Origin: Clostridia bacterium
GTDB taxonomy: Bacteria > Bacillota > Clostridia > Christensenellales > Aristaeellaceae
Assembly: GCA_017395685.1 (NCBI GenBank)
Contig: JAFQOD010000057.1
Span: 1-64,000 of the forward strand
Reading direction: 5' to 3'
DNA length: 64,000 bases
The notes beneath the pieces were generated by a model. It saw only the letters and a list, made by a program, of their open reading frames with translations, searched no databases and was not told the DNA's origin. Made by a program: the position numbers and the translations under genes. This document shows positions 16,276 to 26,209 of this stretch, piece by piece; position 1 is the first letter of the stretch, and each line of letters starts with the position of its first letter.

Positions 16276-17283
16276 ATGAAATATATCCGTTTAGGATACG
16301 CCATGAACAGGGGCCTGGATGTAATCACCAAAGATCATGCCATGATGCTGACCCATCTGAATCTGGCCTTCGGCGTAATCAAGGATGGCTTGCTTTCCAT
16401 GGAGCACTTGCCCGATCTGGCCCGGCAGCTGCCCAGGATCAGGAAAATGAACCCACAGCTAAAAATCGTTTTATCCATTGGCGGATGGGGCGCAGGCGGA
16501 TTTTCCACGATGTGCCGCACCAATGCCGGCAGAAAGGCCTTTGCCCAATCGGTAAAGGCAATCCTGGATGAATATCAGCTTGACGGCGTAGATATCGACT
16601 GGGAATACCCCTGCAGTGATGCCGCCTGCATTGATTGCGATCCATCTGACAGAGAAAATTTCACGCTTCTGATGGAAAGCATACGCTGGGCAGCAGGGCC
16701 GGAACGCATTGTATCCATTGCAGCGGGCGGCGGGGATTATTTCATCAGGGATACCGAAATGGATAAGGTAGCGGCAATCTGCGATTATGTTCAATTAATG
16801 ACCTATGATCTCAATTGCTCCTCCCCTGTTACCCGCCATCACACCAGCCTTTATCCCATGCAAGCTTCCTATCCGGAAGGAAATGCACATTATTGCACGC
16901 AATTATTTTGTAATGCCGGTGTGCCTCTTGGGAAAATCGTACTTGGTGCTGCCTTCTATTCCCGGCAATGGCAGCATGTCAGAAATGAAGGAAACGGCCT
17001 TTTGCAGCCTTCGGATGGCATTGGCGGCTTTGGCCCCGGCTATGCTTCTTTAGAAAAAGATTATATCAATAAAAATGGTTTCAAACGTTTCTGGGATCCT
17101 GTTGCCAGGGCGCCATACCTTTTTGACGGCAGCACCTTTATTACCTATGATGATGAGCAATCCATCGCCGAAAAATGCGCCTATATCAAGGAGTATGGAT
17201 TGCTGGGGATGATGTATTGGGAGCATAGCCACGATCCATCCGGGAAGCTTCTTTCCGTTATCAAGAATGTATTGAATGAATAA
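16276..17283 (+). CDS. GH18 family glycosidase (chitinase / endo-N-acetylglucosaminidase-like), cytoplasmic
   Basis: The protein has 335 residues. KIVLSIGGWG (about 63-72) and the catalytic motif DGVDIDWEYP (103-112, acid E110) define a GH18 TIM barrel; LMTYDL and MMYWEHSHD complete the fold. There is no signal peptide and no chitin-binding domain. Together with the intracellular fucosidase this fits cutting of N-acetylglucosamine-containing oligosaccharides inside the cell, for example fucosylated N-glycan or chitobiose fragments. The exact linkage is inference. Confidence 0.9.
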   Translation: MKYIRLGYAMNRGLDVITKDHAMMLTHLNLAFGVIKDGLLSMEHLPDLARQLPRIRKMNPQLKIVLSIGGWGAGGFSTMCRTNAGRKAFAQSVKAILDEYQLDGVDIDWEYPCSDAACIDCDPSDRENFTLLMESIRWAAGPERIVSIAAGGGDYFIRDTEMDKVAAICDYVQLMTYDLNCSSPVTRHHTSLYPMQASYPEGNAHYCTQLFCNAGVPLGKIVLGAAFYSRQWQHVRNEGNGLLQPSDGIGGFGPGYASLEKDYINKNGFKRFWDPVARAPYLFDGSTFITYDDEQSIAEKCAYIKEYGLLGMMYWEHSHDPSGKLLSVIKNVLNE

Positions 17284-17299
17284 TCCATCCCATCAAAAA

Positions 17300-17327
17300 G
17301 CCGCTGCGGTAATCAAACTGCAGCGGC
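17300..17327. terminator. Bidirectional terminator between convergent genes
   Basis: GCCGCTGC pairs with GCAGCGGC. A-rich and T-rich flanks occur on both sides, so it can serve the GH18 operon (+) and the nfn operon (-), whose stop codons lie within 20 bases on either side. Confidence 0.7.
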
Positions 17328-17341
17328 TATCTTTATTCCGT

Positions 17342-18730
17342 TTATTTATTCCTCATGTATTCATCCATGGCTGCAGCAGCATTCTTGCCTGCACCCATGG
17401 CCAGTATTACGGTAGCAGCACCTGTAACGGCATCGCCGCCGGCAAAGATACCTTCGCGGCTGGTCTGCCCTGTTATTTCATCCGCAATAATACCGCCCCA
17501 TTTCTGGGTTTCCAGGCCCTCGGTTGTTGCCTTGATCAGGGGATTGGGGGATGTGCCCAGGGCCATAATAACGGAATCCATGGGGATATCCATTTCGCTT
17601 CCTTCCACCGGGACAGGACGGCGGCGGCCGGAGGCATCCGGTTCACCCAGGGCCATTTCCTGACATCGGATGGATTTCACCCAGCCCTGCCCGTCCCCGT
17701 CAATCGCCAGGGGATTGGTCAGGAATTTGAAGATAATGCCCTCTTCCATGGCATGCTCCACTTCCTCACGGCGGGCAGGCAATTCCGTTTCGGTGCGGCG
17801 GTAAATGATATATACCTCCGCCCCCAGGCGGCGTGCACAGCGGGCAGCATCCATGGCCACATTCCCGCCGCCAACCACTGCCACCCTATGCCCCCGCTGG
17901 ATGGGAGTATGACTGGCATTCTGATAAGCCTTCATCAGATTGATACGGGTAAGGAATTCATTGGCAGAATAGACGCCCTTCAGGTTTTCTCCGGGGATAT
18001 TCATAAACTTGGGCAGCCCGGCGCCGGAACCAATAAACACCGCCTCGAATCCATATTCCTCCATCAGTTCATCAATGGTAATGGTTTTACCGATGACTAC
18101 ATTGGTTTCGATTTTTACGCCCAATTGCTTCAGGGTATCAATTTCTTTCTGCACGATAGCTTTAGGCAGGCGGAACTCCGGAATACCGTAAACCAATACG
18201 CCGCCGGCAAGATGCAGTGCTTCGAATACCGTTACATCATATCCCATCCGGGCCAGATCACCGGCGCAAGTAAGCCCTGCAGGGCCGCTGCCTACAACAG
18301 CCGCCTTATGCCCGTTCGGAGCAGGCTTTTCAGGGATTTCCTTGCAGTTGGCATTATGGTAATCGGCGGCAAACCGTTCCAGCCGGCCGATTGCAACAGG
18401 CTCGCCCTTGATGCCGCGGACGCATTTACTTTCGCACTGGCTTTCCTGGGGACATACACGGCCGCAGACGGCAGGAAGAGAACTGGATTTTGCAATGATC
18501 TGGTAGGCTTCTTCAAATTCTCCCTGAGCAATCCTTGCAATAAATTCCGGAATATAGATTCTCACCGGGCATCCACCAACGCAGGGATGATTTTTGCACT
18601 GCAGGCATCGCTTGGCTTCATCAATAGCCTGTTCCGGGGTATAGCCCAGGGCCACCTCCAGATAATTATGCTGTCTTTCCTCCGGCGACTGGGAAGGCAT
18701 CGGATTTTTCTGCATGGCCATATTGGGCAT
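17342..18730 (-). CDS. nfnB: NfnB-like large subunit (glutamate synthase small-chain family)
   Basis: The protein has 462 residues. N-terminal cysteines CLQCKNHPCVGGCP (about 42-55) and CPQESQCESKC (about 93-103) bind two [4Fe-4S] clusters; GSGPAGLTCAG (about 151-161) binds FAD and GGGNVAMDAAR (about 287-297) binds NADPH. The family includes the small subunit of glutamate synthase and the large subunit of NfnAB. No GltB-type large chain is nearby, while the gene starts immediately after the stop of an NfnA-type gene, so NfnB is the better call. It should couple reduced ferredoxin and NADH to NADP reduction by electron bifurcation or confurcation. Confidence 0.87.
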   Translation of the reverse strand: MPNMAMQKNPMPSQSPEERQHNYLEVALGYTPEQAIDEAKRCLQCKNHPCVGGCPVRIYIPEFIARIAQGEFEEAYQIIAKSSSLPAVCGRVCPQESQCESKCVRGIKGEPVAIGRLERFAADYHNANCKEIPEKPAPNGHKAAVVGSGPAGLTCAGDLARMGYDVTVFEALHLAGGVLVYGIPEFRLPKAIVQKEIDTLKQLGVKIETNVVIGKTITIDELMEEYGFEAVFIGSGAGLPKFMNIPGENLKGVYSANEFLTRINLMKAYQNASHTPIQRGHRVAVVGGGNVAMDAARCARRLGAEVYIIYRRTETELPARREEVEHAMEEGIIFKFLTNPLAIDGDGQGWVKSIRCQEMALGEPDASGRRRPVPVEGSEMDIPMDSVIMALGTSPNPLIKATTEGLETQKWGGIIADEITGQTSREGIFAGGDAVTGAATVILAMGAGKNAAAAMDEYMRNK

Positions 18731-19570
18731 TTATTTCACCCCCTTGAAAAGATTGCAGGTTTCTTCATGGGCATGGCGCTCGAAATCCCGGTAAGTATTG
18801 CTTCTGGCAATGGCTTCGTCAAAATCGATTTCATGGCCGTCAAATTCCGGTCCATCCACGCAGGCGAACTTTACCTTGCCGCCAACTGTCAGCCGGCAGC
18901 CGCCGCACATGCCAGTGCCGTCAATCATGATAGGATTCATGCTGGCAACGGTTTTGATACCATATTCTTTGGTCAGCCTGCATACAAATTTCATCATCAT
19001 CAGGGGGCCGATGGTGATCACCTGATCAAATTGCTTTCCGCTCTCAATCTGCTTTTTCAGTGCATCGGTGACCAGACCTTTTTCCCCCCAACTGCCGTCA
19101 TCGCTCATTTTGATAAACTGGCTGCTGGCCGCTTCGAATTCATCTTCCAAAATCACCAAATCTTTACTGCGGAAGCCGGCGATCGCCGTCACTTCACAGC
19201 CCAGCTGATGCAGCTTTTTGGCCACAGGATAGGCAATAGCGCATCCCACGCCGCCGCCCACAACCGCCACCTTCTTCAGGCCGTCGGTATGGGTGGCATT
19301 GCCAAGGGGGCCCACGAAATCATGGATATAATCCCCTTCCTCCAGATGATTCAGCGTTTCTGTCGATGCGCCAACCACCTGATAGATGATGGTAACGCTT
19401 CCCTTTTCCCGATCAAAATCAGCAATCGTCAGGGGAATCCGCTCCCCTTCATGATCGGCGCGTAAAATAATAAACTGGCCCGGTTCTGCCTTTCTGGCGA
19501 CCAGGGGCGCTTCCACTTCCATCAGGGTGACAGTGGAATTGAGCACCTTTTTCCGTAAAATGCGGTTCAC
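18731..19570 (-). CDS. nfnA: NfnA-like small subunit, FAD/[2Fe-2S] oxidoreductase
   Basis: The protein has 279 residues, starting at a GTG preceded by AAGGAGG. It has a ferredoxin-reductase fold: an FAD domain, then an NAD domain (VAVVGGGVGCA at about 101-111). The C-terminal cluster motif reads D217-x4-C222-x2-C225-x11-C237, i.e. three cysteines plus an aspartate at the spacing described for NfnA, rather than the four cysteines of dihydroorotate dehydrogenase PyrK. That distinguishes it from a pyrimidine-pathway protein. The two-gene operon would balance the ferredoxin, NADH and NADPH pools of a fermenter. Confidence 0.87.
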   Translation of the reverse strand: MNRILRKKVLNSTVTLMEVEAPLVARKAEPGQFIILRADHEGERIPLTIADFDREKGSVTIIYQVVGASTETLNHLEEGDYIHDFVGPLGNATHTDGLKKVAVVGGGVGCAIAYPVAKKLHQLGCEVTAIAGFRSKDLVILEDEFEAASSQFIKMSDDGSWGEKGLVTDALKKQIESGKQFDQVITIGPLMMMKFVCRLTKEYGIKTVASMNPIMIDGTGMCGGCRLTVGGKVKFACVDGPEFDGHEIDFDEAIARSNTYRDFERHAHEETCNLFKGVK

Positions 19571-19795
19571 TTTATCTTCCTCCTTGGCCGGCGCTGTTCC
19601 ATTGCAGCCAGCCGTCTTGCATACAAATTTTTAATATTCGTATCGATTTCTTATTTTCCTGCCTGTAGACGGTATCCAAATTGTATTTGATTTTCAGCTC
19701 ATGTTCTTTTTTCAGCATTGCTTTCAATCATCAACTTGCACCACAAGAGAACCCATGTTACAATACTCCTGCACTTCGTAATTCGAGGAAATTTC

Positions 19796-20482
19796 ATGAA
19801 AAAGACCATTCGTTTTGCTTTTCAAAAATCCTTTCCCATTCTGTTCGGATATGTATTCATGGGATTTGCCTTTGGAGTCATGCTGACGGAGCTGGGCTAT
19901 CATCCCATCTGGGCTTTTCTAATCAGCATGCTGGTATACAGCGGATCACTGCAGTTTGTAATGATTTCGCTGCTCTCTGGCGGGGCGGCACTACCTACCA
20001 TCGGACTGATGACGCTGCTGGTGAATTTCCGCCATATTTTCTACGGGCTCAGTTTTCTGGATAAGGTGAAGCAATGGGGAAAGTACACCTTCTATAACAT
20101 TTTCGCACTGACAGATGAAACCTACTCGGTGCTGTGCTCCTGCCAGTTCCCTGAGGACGTAAATGAGAAAAAGGCCACCTTTCTGATCGCACTTTTCAAT
20201 CACAGCTATTGGATCATCGGCAGCCTCCTGGGTGCTGTGATCGGCAGCGCTATCCCCCTCAATATGAAAGGGGTGGATTTTTCCATGACGGCTTTGTTCA
20301 TCGTCATTTTTATCGATCAATGGCGCGCCTTTCCCAATCATCTCCCAGCATTTACGGGCTTGATTTGCGCCGCCGTATTTCTTCCCATCATGGGCCCCGA
20401 TTCCTTCCTGGTGCCAGCCCTGATTTCAACGGTTCTGATTTTGATGCTGCTGAAAAGGCGTATCGGGAAGGAGGCGGAATAA
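19796..20482 (+). CDS. azlC: AzlC-family branched-chain amino acid exporter subunit
   Basis: The protein has 228 residues, starting at the ATG at 19796 after GAGGAA; the longer frame from 19718 has no ribosome site. It has several hydrophobic helices and the family opening GYVFMGFAFGVML with YSGSLQFVMI. AzlC works with the small membrane protein AzlD to export branched-chain amino acids or analogues; the partner begins at the very next base. No regulator (AzlB/Lrp) is adjacent. Confidence 0.92.
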   Translation: MKKTIRFAFQKSFPILFGYVFMGFAFGVMLTELGYHPIWAFLISMLVYSGSLQFVMISLLSGGAALPTIGLMTLLVNFRHIFYGLSFLDKVKQWGKYTFYNIFALTDETYSVLCSCQFPEDVNEKKATFLIALFNHSYWIIGSLLGAVIGSAIPLNMKGVDFSMTALFIVIFIDQWRAFPNHLPAFTGLICAAVFLPIMGPDSFLVPALISTVLILMLLKRRIGKEAE

Positions 20483-20809
20483 ATGTTTTATATCCTCGCC
20501 GCCATGTTCATCGCTACGCTTCTCACTGCTTTGGAGCGTTTTGCTCCCTTTATTCTGTTTTCCAAAGGCAATCCACCTGCTGTCATCCGCTATCTCGGTC
20601 ATGTGCTACCCCCTGCCATGATCGCCATTCTGGTGGTCTTCTGCTACAAAGAAACCGATTTTTCCTCAATTTCATCCTTCATGCCTCAATTGATCGCCGG
20701 AATCGTTACCGCGATGCTGCATATCTGGAAAAAAAGCACCATCCTTTCAATCGCAGGCGGCACGATCCTGTATATGATCCTGATCCGGACAATATTTATC
20801 CCCGTATGA
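20483..20809 (+). CDS. azlD: AzlD-family small subunit of the amino acid exporter
   Basis: The protein has 108 residues and about four membrane helices, with GGAGG upstream inside the end of azlC. The sequence RYLGHVLPPAMIAILVVFC is typical of AzlD. It starts immediately after the azlC stop codon, so translation is coupled, and a terminator follows three bases after its stop. Confidence 0.92.
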   Translation: MFYILAAMFIATLLTALERFAPFILFSKGNPPAVIRYLGHVLPPAMIAILVVFCYKETDFSSISSFMPQLIAGIVTAMLHIWKKSTILSIAGGTILYMILIRTIFIPV

Positions 20810-20811
20810 TG

Positions 20812-20846
20812 AAAGGGAGAAGGGCTTTGCCCTCCTCCCCTTTTTT
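20812..20846 (+). terminator. Terminator after azlCD
   Basis: AAAGGGAG-A-AGGGC / GCCCT-C-CTCCCCTTT forms a strong stem around TTT and is followed by six T residues. It also overlaps the 3' end of the convergent gene at 20845. Confidence 0.8.
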
Positions 20847-21684
20847 ATTTATGCCAGAGCATAGGATCCCGGATCAGATCCTGGATGCGGGTTTGATAGC
20901 CAATGCCGGAACAGCCTTGACTGTTCTCACTGCAGCCGTTGCTGTAATTCGATTCATTATTGCTGTGTGTCATACCGATTCTTTCATTTTGTGCCATGTT
21001 GATGGCAAAGGGAACCGATAAAGAAAACTTCTGGGTGAAAAGATAACCGCAATCTGTCTGATGATTCATTGTGATCACAGGATCACCATAAGGCTTTACT
21101 ACCACTTCACCAGCTGCAATGCGGGGACAGGAATATTCTGCAGCCCTTTGGCCTTCGTTTCCTTCCGTGCATTCGCAGTATACCTGCTTAGGTCCGGGAA
21201 CATTAATACCGGTTATCGCAGTACCATTGGCATTCAGACAGGCGCCCACCATCCCCACAGTGAAAACCTTCTTCATGGTGAGGCATACATGCATCATATC
21301 CGTAGCATTGTTCAGAGGGAACATTAGCTTCAACCCAGTGCAGCCGGTTGCGCAATCCGGGCAGGAATTACAGACAATCTGCACATTTACGCCCCATTCC
21401 ACCTGTTGAAATACACCGTTGATTGCCACCTGGATATTACAGAAATCATCCATGGAAAGCGTGTTTCCAAGGCCAATAATCACATATTCCATGGGTACAT
21501 AAACATTGCCGGTGCTGTCCGCACCATTGATCTGATAGCAAAAGCGCTGTTTTTCTCCGCATGCCGGATTCAGAACAGAATTGGCCTCGTCAAAGATTAC
21601 AGCAGCAGCCAGATTGCGAACAGCTGCATACCGGCCGCAACCGCAACTGGAACGATAATTGTTATTGCGCATATAAGAAGGCAT
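20845..21684 (-). CDS. Cysteine-rich hypothetical protein
   Basis: The protein has 279 residues and no family that I recognise. About 17 cysteines are spread over the whole length in small groups (CGCG near residue 14, CNSCPDCATGC near 105-115, CEC near 170, and two in the Ser/Asn-rich tail). There is no signal peptide or membrane helix. Composition is rich in Asn, Gly and Val, suggesting beta-structure cross-linked by disulfides or bound metal. The ribosome site is weak. It is monocistronic. A spore-coat or appendage component would fit a cysteine-rich, leaderless protein in a Spo0A-bearing genome, but that is a guess. Confidence 0.65.
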   Translation of the reverse strand: MPSYMRNNNYRSSCGCGRYAAVRNLAAAVIFDEANSVLNPACGEKQRFCYQINGADSTGNVYVPMEYVIIGLGNTLSMDDFCNIQVAINGVFQQVEWGVNVQIVCNSCPDCATGCTGLKLMFPLNNATDMMHVCLTMKKVFTVGMVGACLNANGTAITGINVPGPKQVYCECTEGNEGQRAAEYSCPRIAAGEVVVKPYGDPVITMNHQTDCGYLFTQKFSLSVPFAINMAQNERIGMTHSNNESNYSNGCSENSQGCSGIGYQTRIQDLIRDPMLWHK

Positions 21685-21717
21685 CCCACATACCCCATTT
21701 CTTCATTCTCAGGGCAG

Positions 21718-21764
21718 TCAAAAAGAAACGGCCCCGCAATCATCTTATGTATTGCAGGGCTGTA
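21718..21764 (-). terminator. Terminator after the 4Fe-4S membrane protein operon
   Basis: On the minus strand CCCTGCAAT pairs with ATTGCGGGG (one G-U) around about nine bases and is followed by a T-rich run. Confidence 0.7.
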
Positions 21765-21769
21765 GTGTG

Positions 21770-22882
21770 TTATGCCTTTTTTCCGCATCCGGTGCATCCA
21801 TGGCAATTACCGCTGCAACCGGATAATTTCTGTTCTTTTTTTCGTCTTTTCAGCGTCAGTGTGGGCAGCAATGCCTGATGAGGGCATGCCCGGATGCATT
21901 CCCCGCAGCGGATACATTCCGGGGAATTGGGATGCTTTACCGGATCAATGCCCAACTTGCAGGCACGTTTGCAAGCGCCGCATTTGGTGCACCGATCCTT
22001 CAGCAATTTATACCGATATAGAGAAATAGGGTTTGCCAGTCCGTAGATTGCACCGAGGGGGCAAATGAACCGGCAGAAAGGCCGATAATAAAGTACGGAA
22101 AATGCAGCAAGAAACACTAGAATCATTAATTTCCAATTGAACAGAGGGCCCGCCGCATCCCGATAATTGGCGCTTAGGGATTGCACCGCAGGCTGTGAAG
22201 AGAGGCCTTGCCCCTTATTCAATCCGCCGGAAAGAGATATTCCAGGATTCAAGCCTTGATTAAGCCCTTTTGCGCCCTGCATCAATTCAGCTCCCCCTGC
22301 CGGAGGAGCCAGTGAAGGCTGATTCCCCTCGCTCTCTGGCCCTGTTTCCGTATCCCCAAGCAACACCAAGGGAACGCCGCCCATCAGTGTTCCGGACGGG
22401 CAGATGTATTTACAAAACCAGGGATCCCCCTGTCCAAATGCATTTACAGCCAGCGAGGGAAGCAAAATTACAAACACGATCAGAATCACATATCGGAGAT
22501 GGGCAATCCTTTTTTCTCCCGGGATGCGCCGGATTTTCATTCTCTTTGGCAAAGGAATCTTATGCAGTAAATCCTGCACCAGACCGAATGGGCACAAAAA
22601 GCCGCATACTAGCCGTCCGCACAATGCGCCTACTGCCATTAGAAAGCCCACCACATAGAAAGACATGGAAAAATCCCGGCTGGCAAGAATAGATTGCAGT
22701 GATCCCAGGGGACATGAACCCAGCGCACCAGGGCAGGAATAGCAATTGAGCCCCGGCAAGCATACCTGTTTTCCAGGGCCCTGATAAATTTTTCCCTTTG
22801 CAAATCCGGCAATGTAGCCATTGCTCAGCGCTGTAAACGCCAATTGGATCATCAGCCGTGGAGAAAAACGCTTCTTCTTCAT
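21770..22882 (-). CDS. Membrane 4Fe-4S binding protein (NapH/RnfB-like, YccM family)
   Basis: The protein has 370 residues. Membrane helices alternate with cysteine motifs: CYSCPGALGSCP (about 48-59), CGFLCPFG (about 93-100), CKYICPSG (about 157-164) and CRFICPLG (about 275-282). Two classical ferredoxin motifs follow (CTKCGACKRACK, CIRCGECIRACP), and a tail CSGNCHGCTGCG of unusual cysteine density. A long Gly/Pro/Gln-rich soluble insert separates the halves. It should pass electrons across or along the membrane. It is last in an operon with a CxxC mini-protein and a thioredoxin-like protein, implying electron supply for extracytoplasmic thiol chemistry. Confidence 0.88.
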   Translation of the reverse strand: MKKKRFSPRLMIQLAFTALSNGYIAGFAKGKIYQGPGKQVCLPGLNCYSCPGALGSCPLGSLQSILASRDFSMSFYVVGFLMAVGALCGRLVCGFLCPFGLVQDLLHKIPLPKRMKIRRIPGEKRIAHLRYVILIVFVILLPSLAVNAFGQGDPWFCKYICPSGTLMGGVPLVLLGDTETGPESEGNQPSLAPPAGGAELMQGAKGLNQGLNPGISLSGGLNKGQGLSSQPAVQSLSANYRDAAGPLFNWKLMILVFLAAFSVLYYRPFCRFICPLGAIYGLANPISLYRYKLLKDRCTKCGACKRACKLGIDPVKHPNSPECIRCGECIRACPHQALLPTLTLKRRKKEQKLSGCSGNCHGCTGCGKKA

Positions 22883-22891
22883 TTTGTCACC

Positions 22892-23038
22892 TCAGCCAAT
22901 GCCGATACATTCAAGGCAGATCCGGATGGCCTTTTCCAAGACCGCCAAATGTTCCTTCCGTATCATGCCGATGATCATGAAAATTCCTCCGGCAGCAAGC
23001 AGCAGCCAGCCGCCGTAACCCATCAATTTTTTCTTCAT
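22892..23038 (-). CDS. CD1871A-type CxxC mini-protein
   Basis: The protein has 48 residues. After MKKKLMG one membrane helix (about residues 8-25) is followed by IRKEHLAVLEKAIRICLECI, which contains the CxxC pair, and ends IGIG. The length, the helix and the CLECIG ending match the CD1871A family of CXXC-containing clostridial mini-proteins as I recall it. It lies 14 bases after the thioredoxin-like gene, and its stop codon is 9 bases before the 4Fe-4S gene, whose GAGGTGA ribosome site overlaps its end. It probably acts as a membrane relay or subunit between those two proteins. Confidence 0.8.
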   Translation of the reverse strand: MKKKLMGYGGWLLLAAGGIFMIIGMIRKEHLAVLEKAIRICLECIGIG

Positions 23039-23052
23039 AATACGCTGCCTTA

Positions 23053-23919
23053 TCAATCAACCAGGGCCAGCGTCTCTTCAATAACAGCCTTCCAGCCATT
23101 ATAGTCACGATAGCCAAGATAAACGCCGCCTACCAGATTTCCATTCGCATCCAGGAAAAAAGTCGTCGGAACAGAGGAAATCTGGGGCAATAGATTCCGG
23201 GCAACGACGGTATCCGGCACAATGTGCAGATATTCCGCCCCGGTGGATTTTACAATTTCCTGTGCCAGCTTGATCTTATCAGGATCTGCATTCATGTAAT
23301 AATCTAACGTATCGCTGACGATACCGATGATCTGCACGCCCTGATCCTTCATTTCAGCTGCTAACTGCCCCAGACCCGGCATTTCCTGCAGGCAGGGATT
23401 GCAATATGTTGCCCATACGTTGACCAGGGTCAGTTTGCAATCGGATAGCACGCCTTCGGTGACTTGATTCCCATAAATGTCTTCTGCATCCATGCCCCCA
23501 AGGATCCTTTGGGCCTGGGCGATTTCCTCATCCGTAGAAATCATCTTATAGGGCCAGGAGGCTGCATCGCTCATATATGACACATTGGTAAAACCAAGTC
23601 CTTTTACAACTTGCACACTATTAAGCAATTTTTCAGCGCTGTCCCCGTAGAGAATGATCTCCGTTTCCATATGGGAAAACCCGCTGTCCAGAATAGCCTG
23701 AAACTCAGTTTCAAGGGATTCATAGGGCATATTCATAGACATAGGAATATGACCGGCATCGTATACATCTACTTCCCGGATGTCAATCAAATTAAGATAC
23801 AGATTGGTTTCTATTCTTTCCTGTACCTGATCAAAAGTAAGCATCCCATCAGGTGTATCTGCCAGGGCCGCAGGAACAAGCATTATCATTGCCAATAATA
23901 CAGAAATCATCTTTTTCAA
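23053..23919 (-). CDS. Exported rhodanese-like / TlpA-type thioredoxin fusion
   Basis: The protein has 288 residues. A signal peptide (1-20, ALA cleavage) leads to a rhodanese-like domain (about 26-128) and a TlpA/ResA-type thioredoxin domain (about 135-288) with WATYCNPC, active cysteines C173 and C176. In the rhodanese domain the catalytic loop position reads YGDSAEK, with D93 in place of cysteine, so sulfur transfer activity is unlikely. The thioredoxin part should reduce or exchange disulfides outside the membrane. The operon's two other products supply a CxxC relay and iron-sulfur electron carrier. Confidence 0.88.
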   Translation of the reverse strand: MKKMISVLLAMIMLVPAALADTPDGMLTFDQVQERIETNLYLNLIDIREVDVYDAGHIPMSMNMPYESLETEFQAILDSGFSHMETEIILYGDSAEKLLNSVQVVKGLGFTNVSYMSDAASWPYKMISTDEEIAQAQRILGGMDAEDIYGNQVTEGVLSDCKLTLVNVWATYCNPCLQEMPGLGQLAAEMKDQGVQIIGIVSDTLDYYMNADPDKIKLAQEIVKSTGAEYLHIVPDTVVARNLLPQISSVPTTFFLDANGNLVGGVYLGYRDYNGWKAVIEETLALVD

Positions 23920-24094
23920 TCCAGATCTCTCCTTTCCTAATGAGCAATCAATCGCTTAATAGGATTATACCATGCATTTGTACTATCTAACAGATAAATT
24001 TGCGAAGATTTACATTTTGTACACGTTTATCACTTGGCAGAATACGCGAAAAATGATAGAATTAATAAGGAAATTCATATTTAAGGAGTTAACT

Positions 24095-26100
<2,006 letters not shown>

Positions 26101-26111
26101 TTGGAATCCTT

Positions 26112-26140
26112 AAGGCCGCCGGTTTTCCGGCGGTTTTCTT
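26112..26140 (+). terminator. Terminator after ferredoxin
   Basis: CCGCCGG / CCGGCGG around four T residues, followed by TTTTCTT. Confidence 0.85.
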
Positions 26141-26161
26141 ATTCAAATAATTGTTGCATAT

Positions 26162-26205
26162 AAAAGCGCTTCCTCTGCCGCAGCATAGGAAGCGCCTTTT
26201 CTTTT
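26162..26205. terminator. Bidirectional terminator
   Basis: AGCGCTTCCT pairs with AGGAAGCGCT-like sequence around about 12 bases, with A-run and T-run flanks on both sides. It closes the long glutamate-fermentation operon on the minus strand and backs up the ferredoxin terminator on the plus strand. Confidence 0.7.
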
Positions 26206-26209
26206 CTGA

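Noticed and set aside
17342..18730. Glutamate synthase small subunit (gltD)
   Set aside because: No large subunit is nearby, and the adjacent gene has the Asp-Cys3 cluster spacing of NfnA, so NfnB fits better.
17276..19465. 729-codon plus-strand frame opposite the nfn genes
   Set aside because: An antisense shadow produced by codon bias; it has no ribosome site and spans two real genes and their junction.
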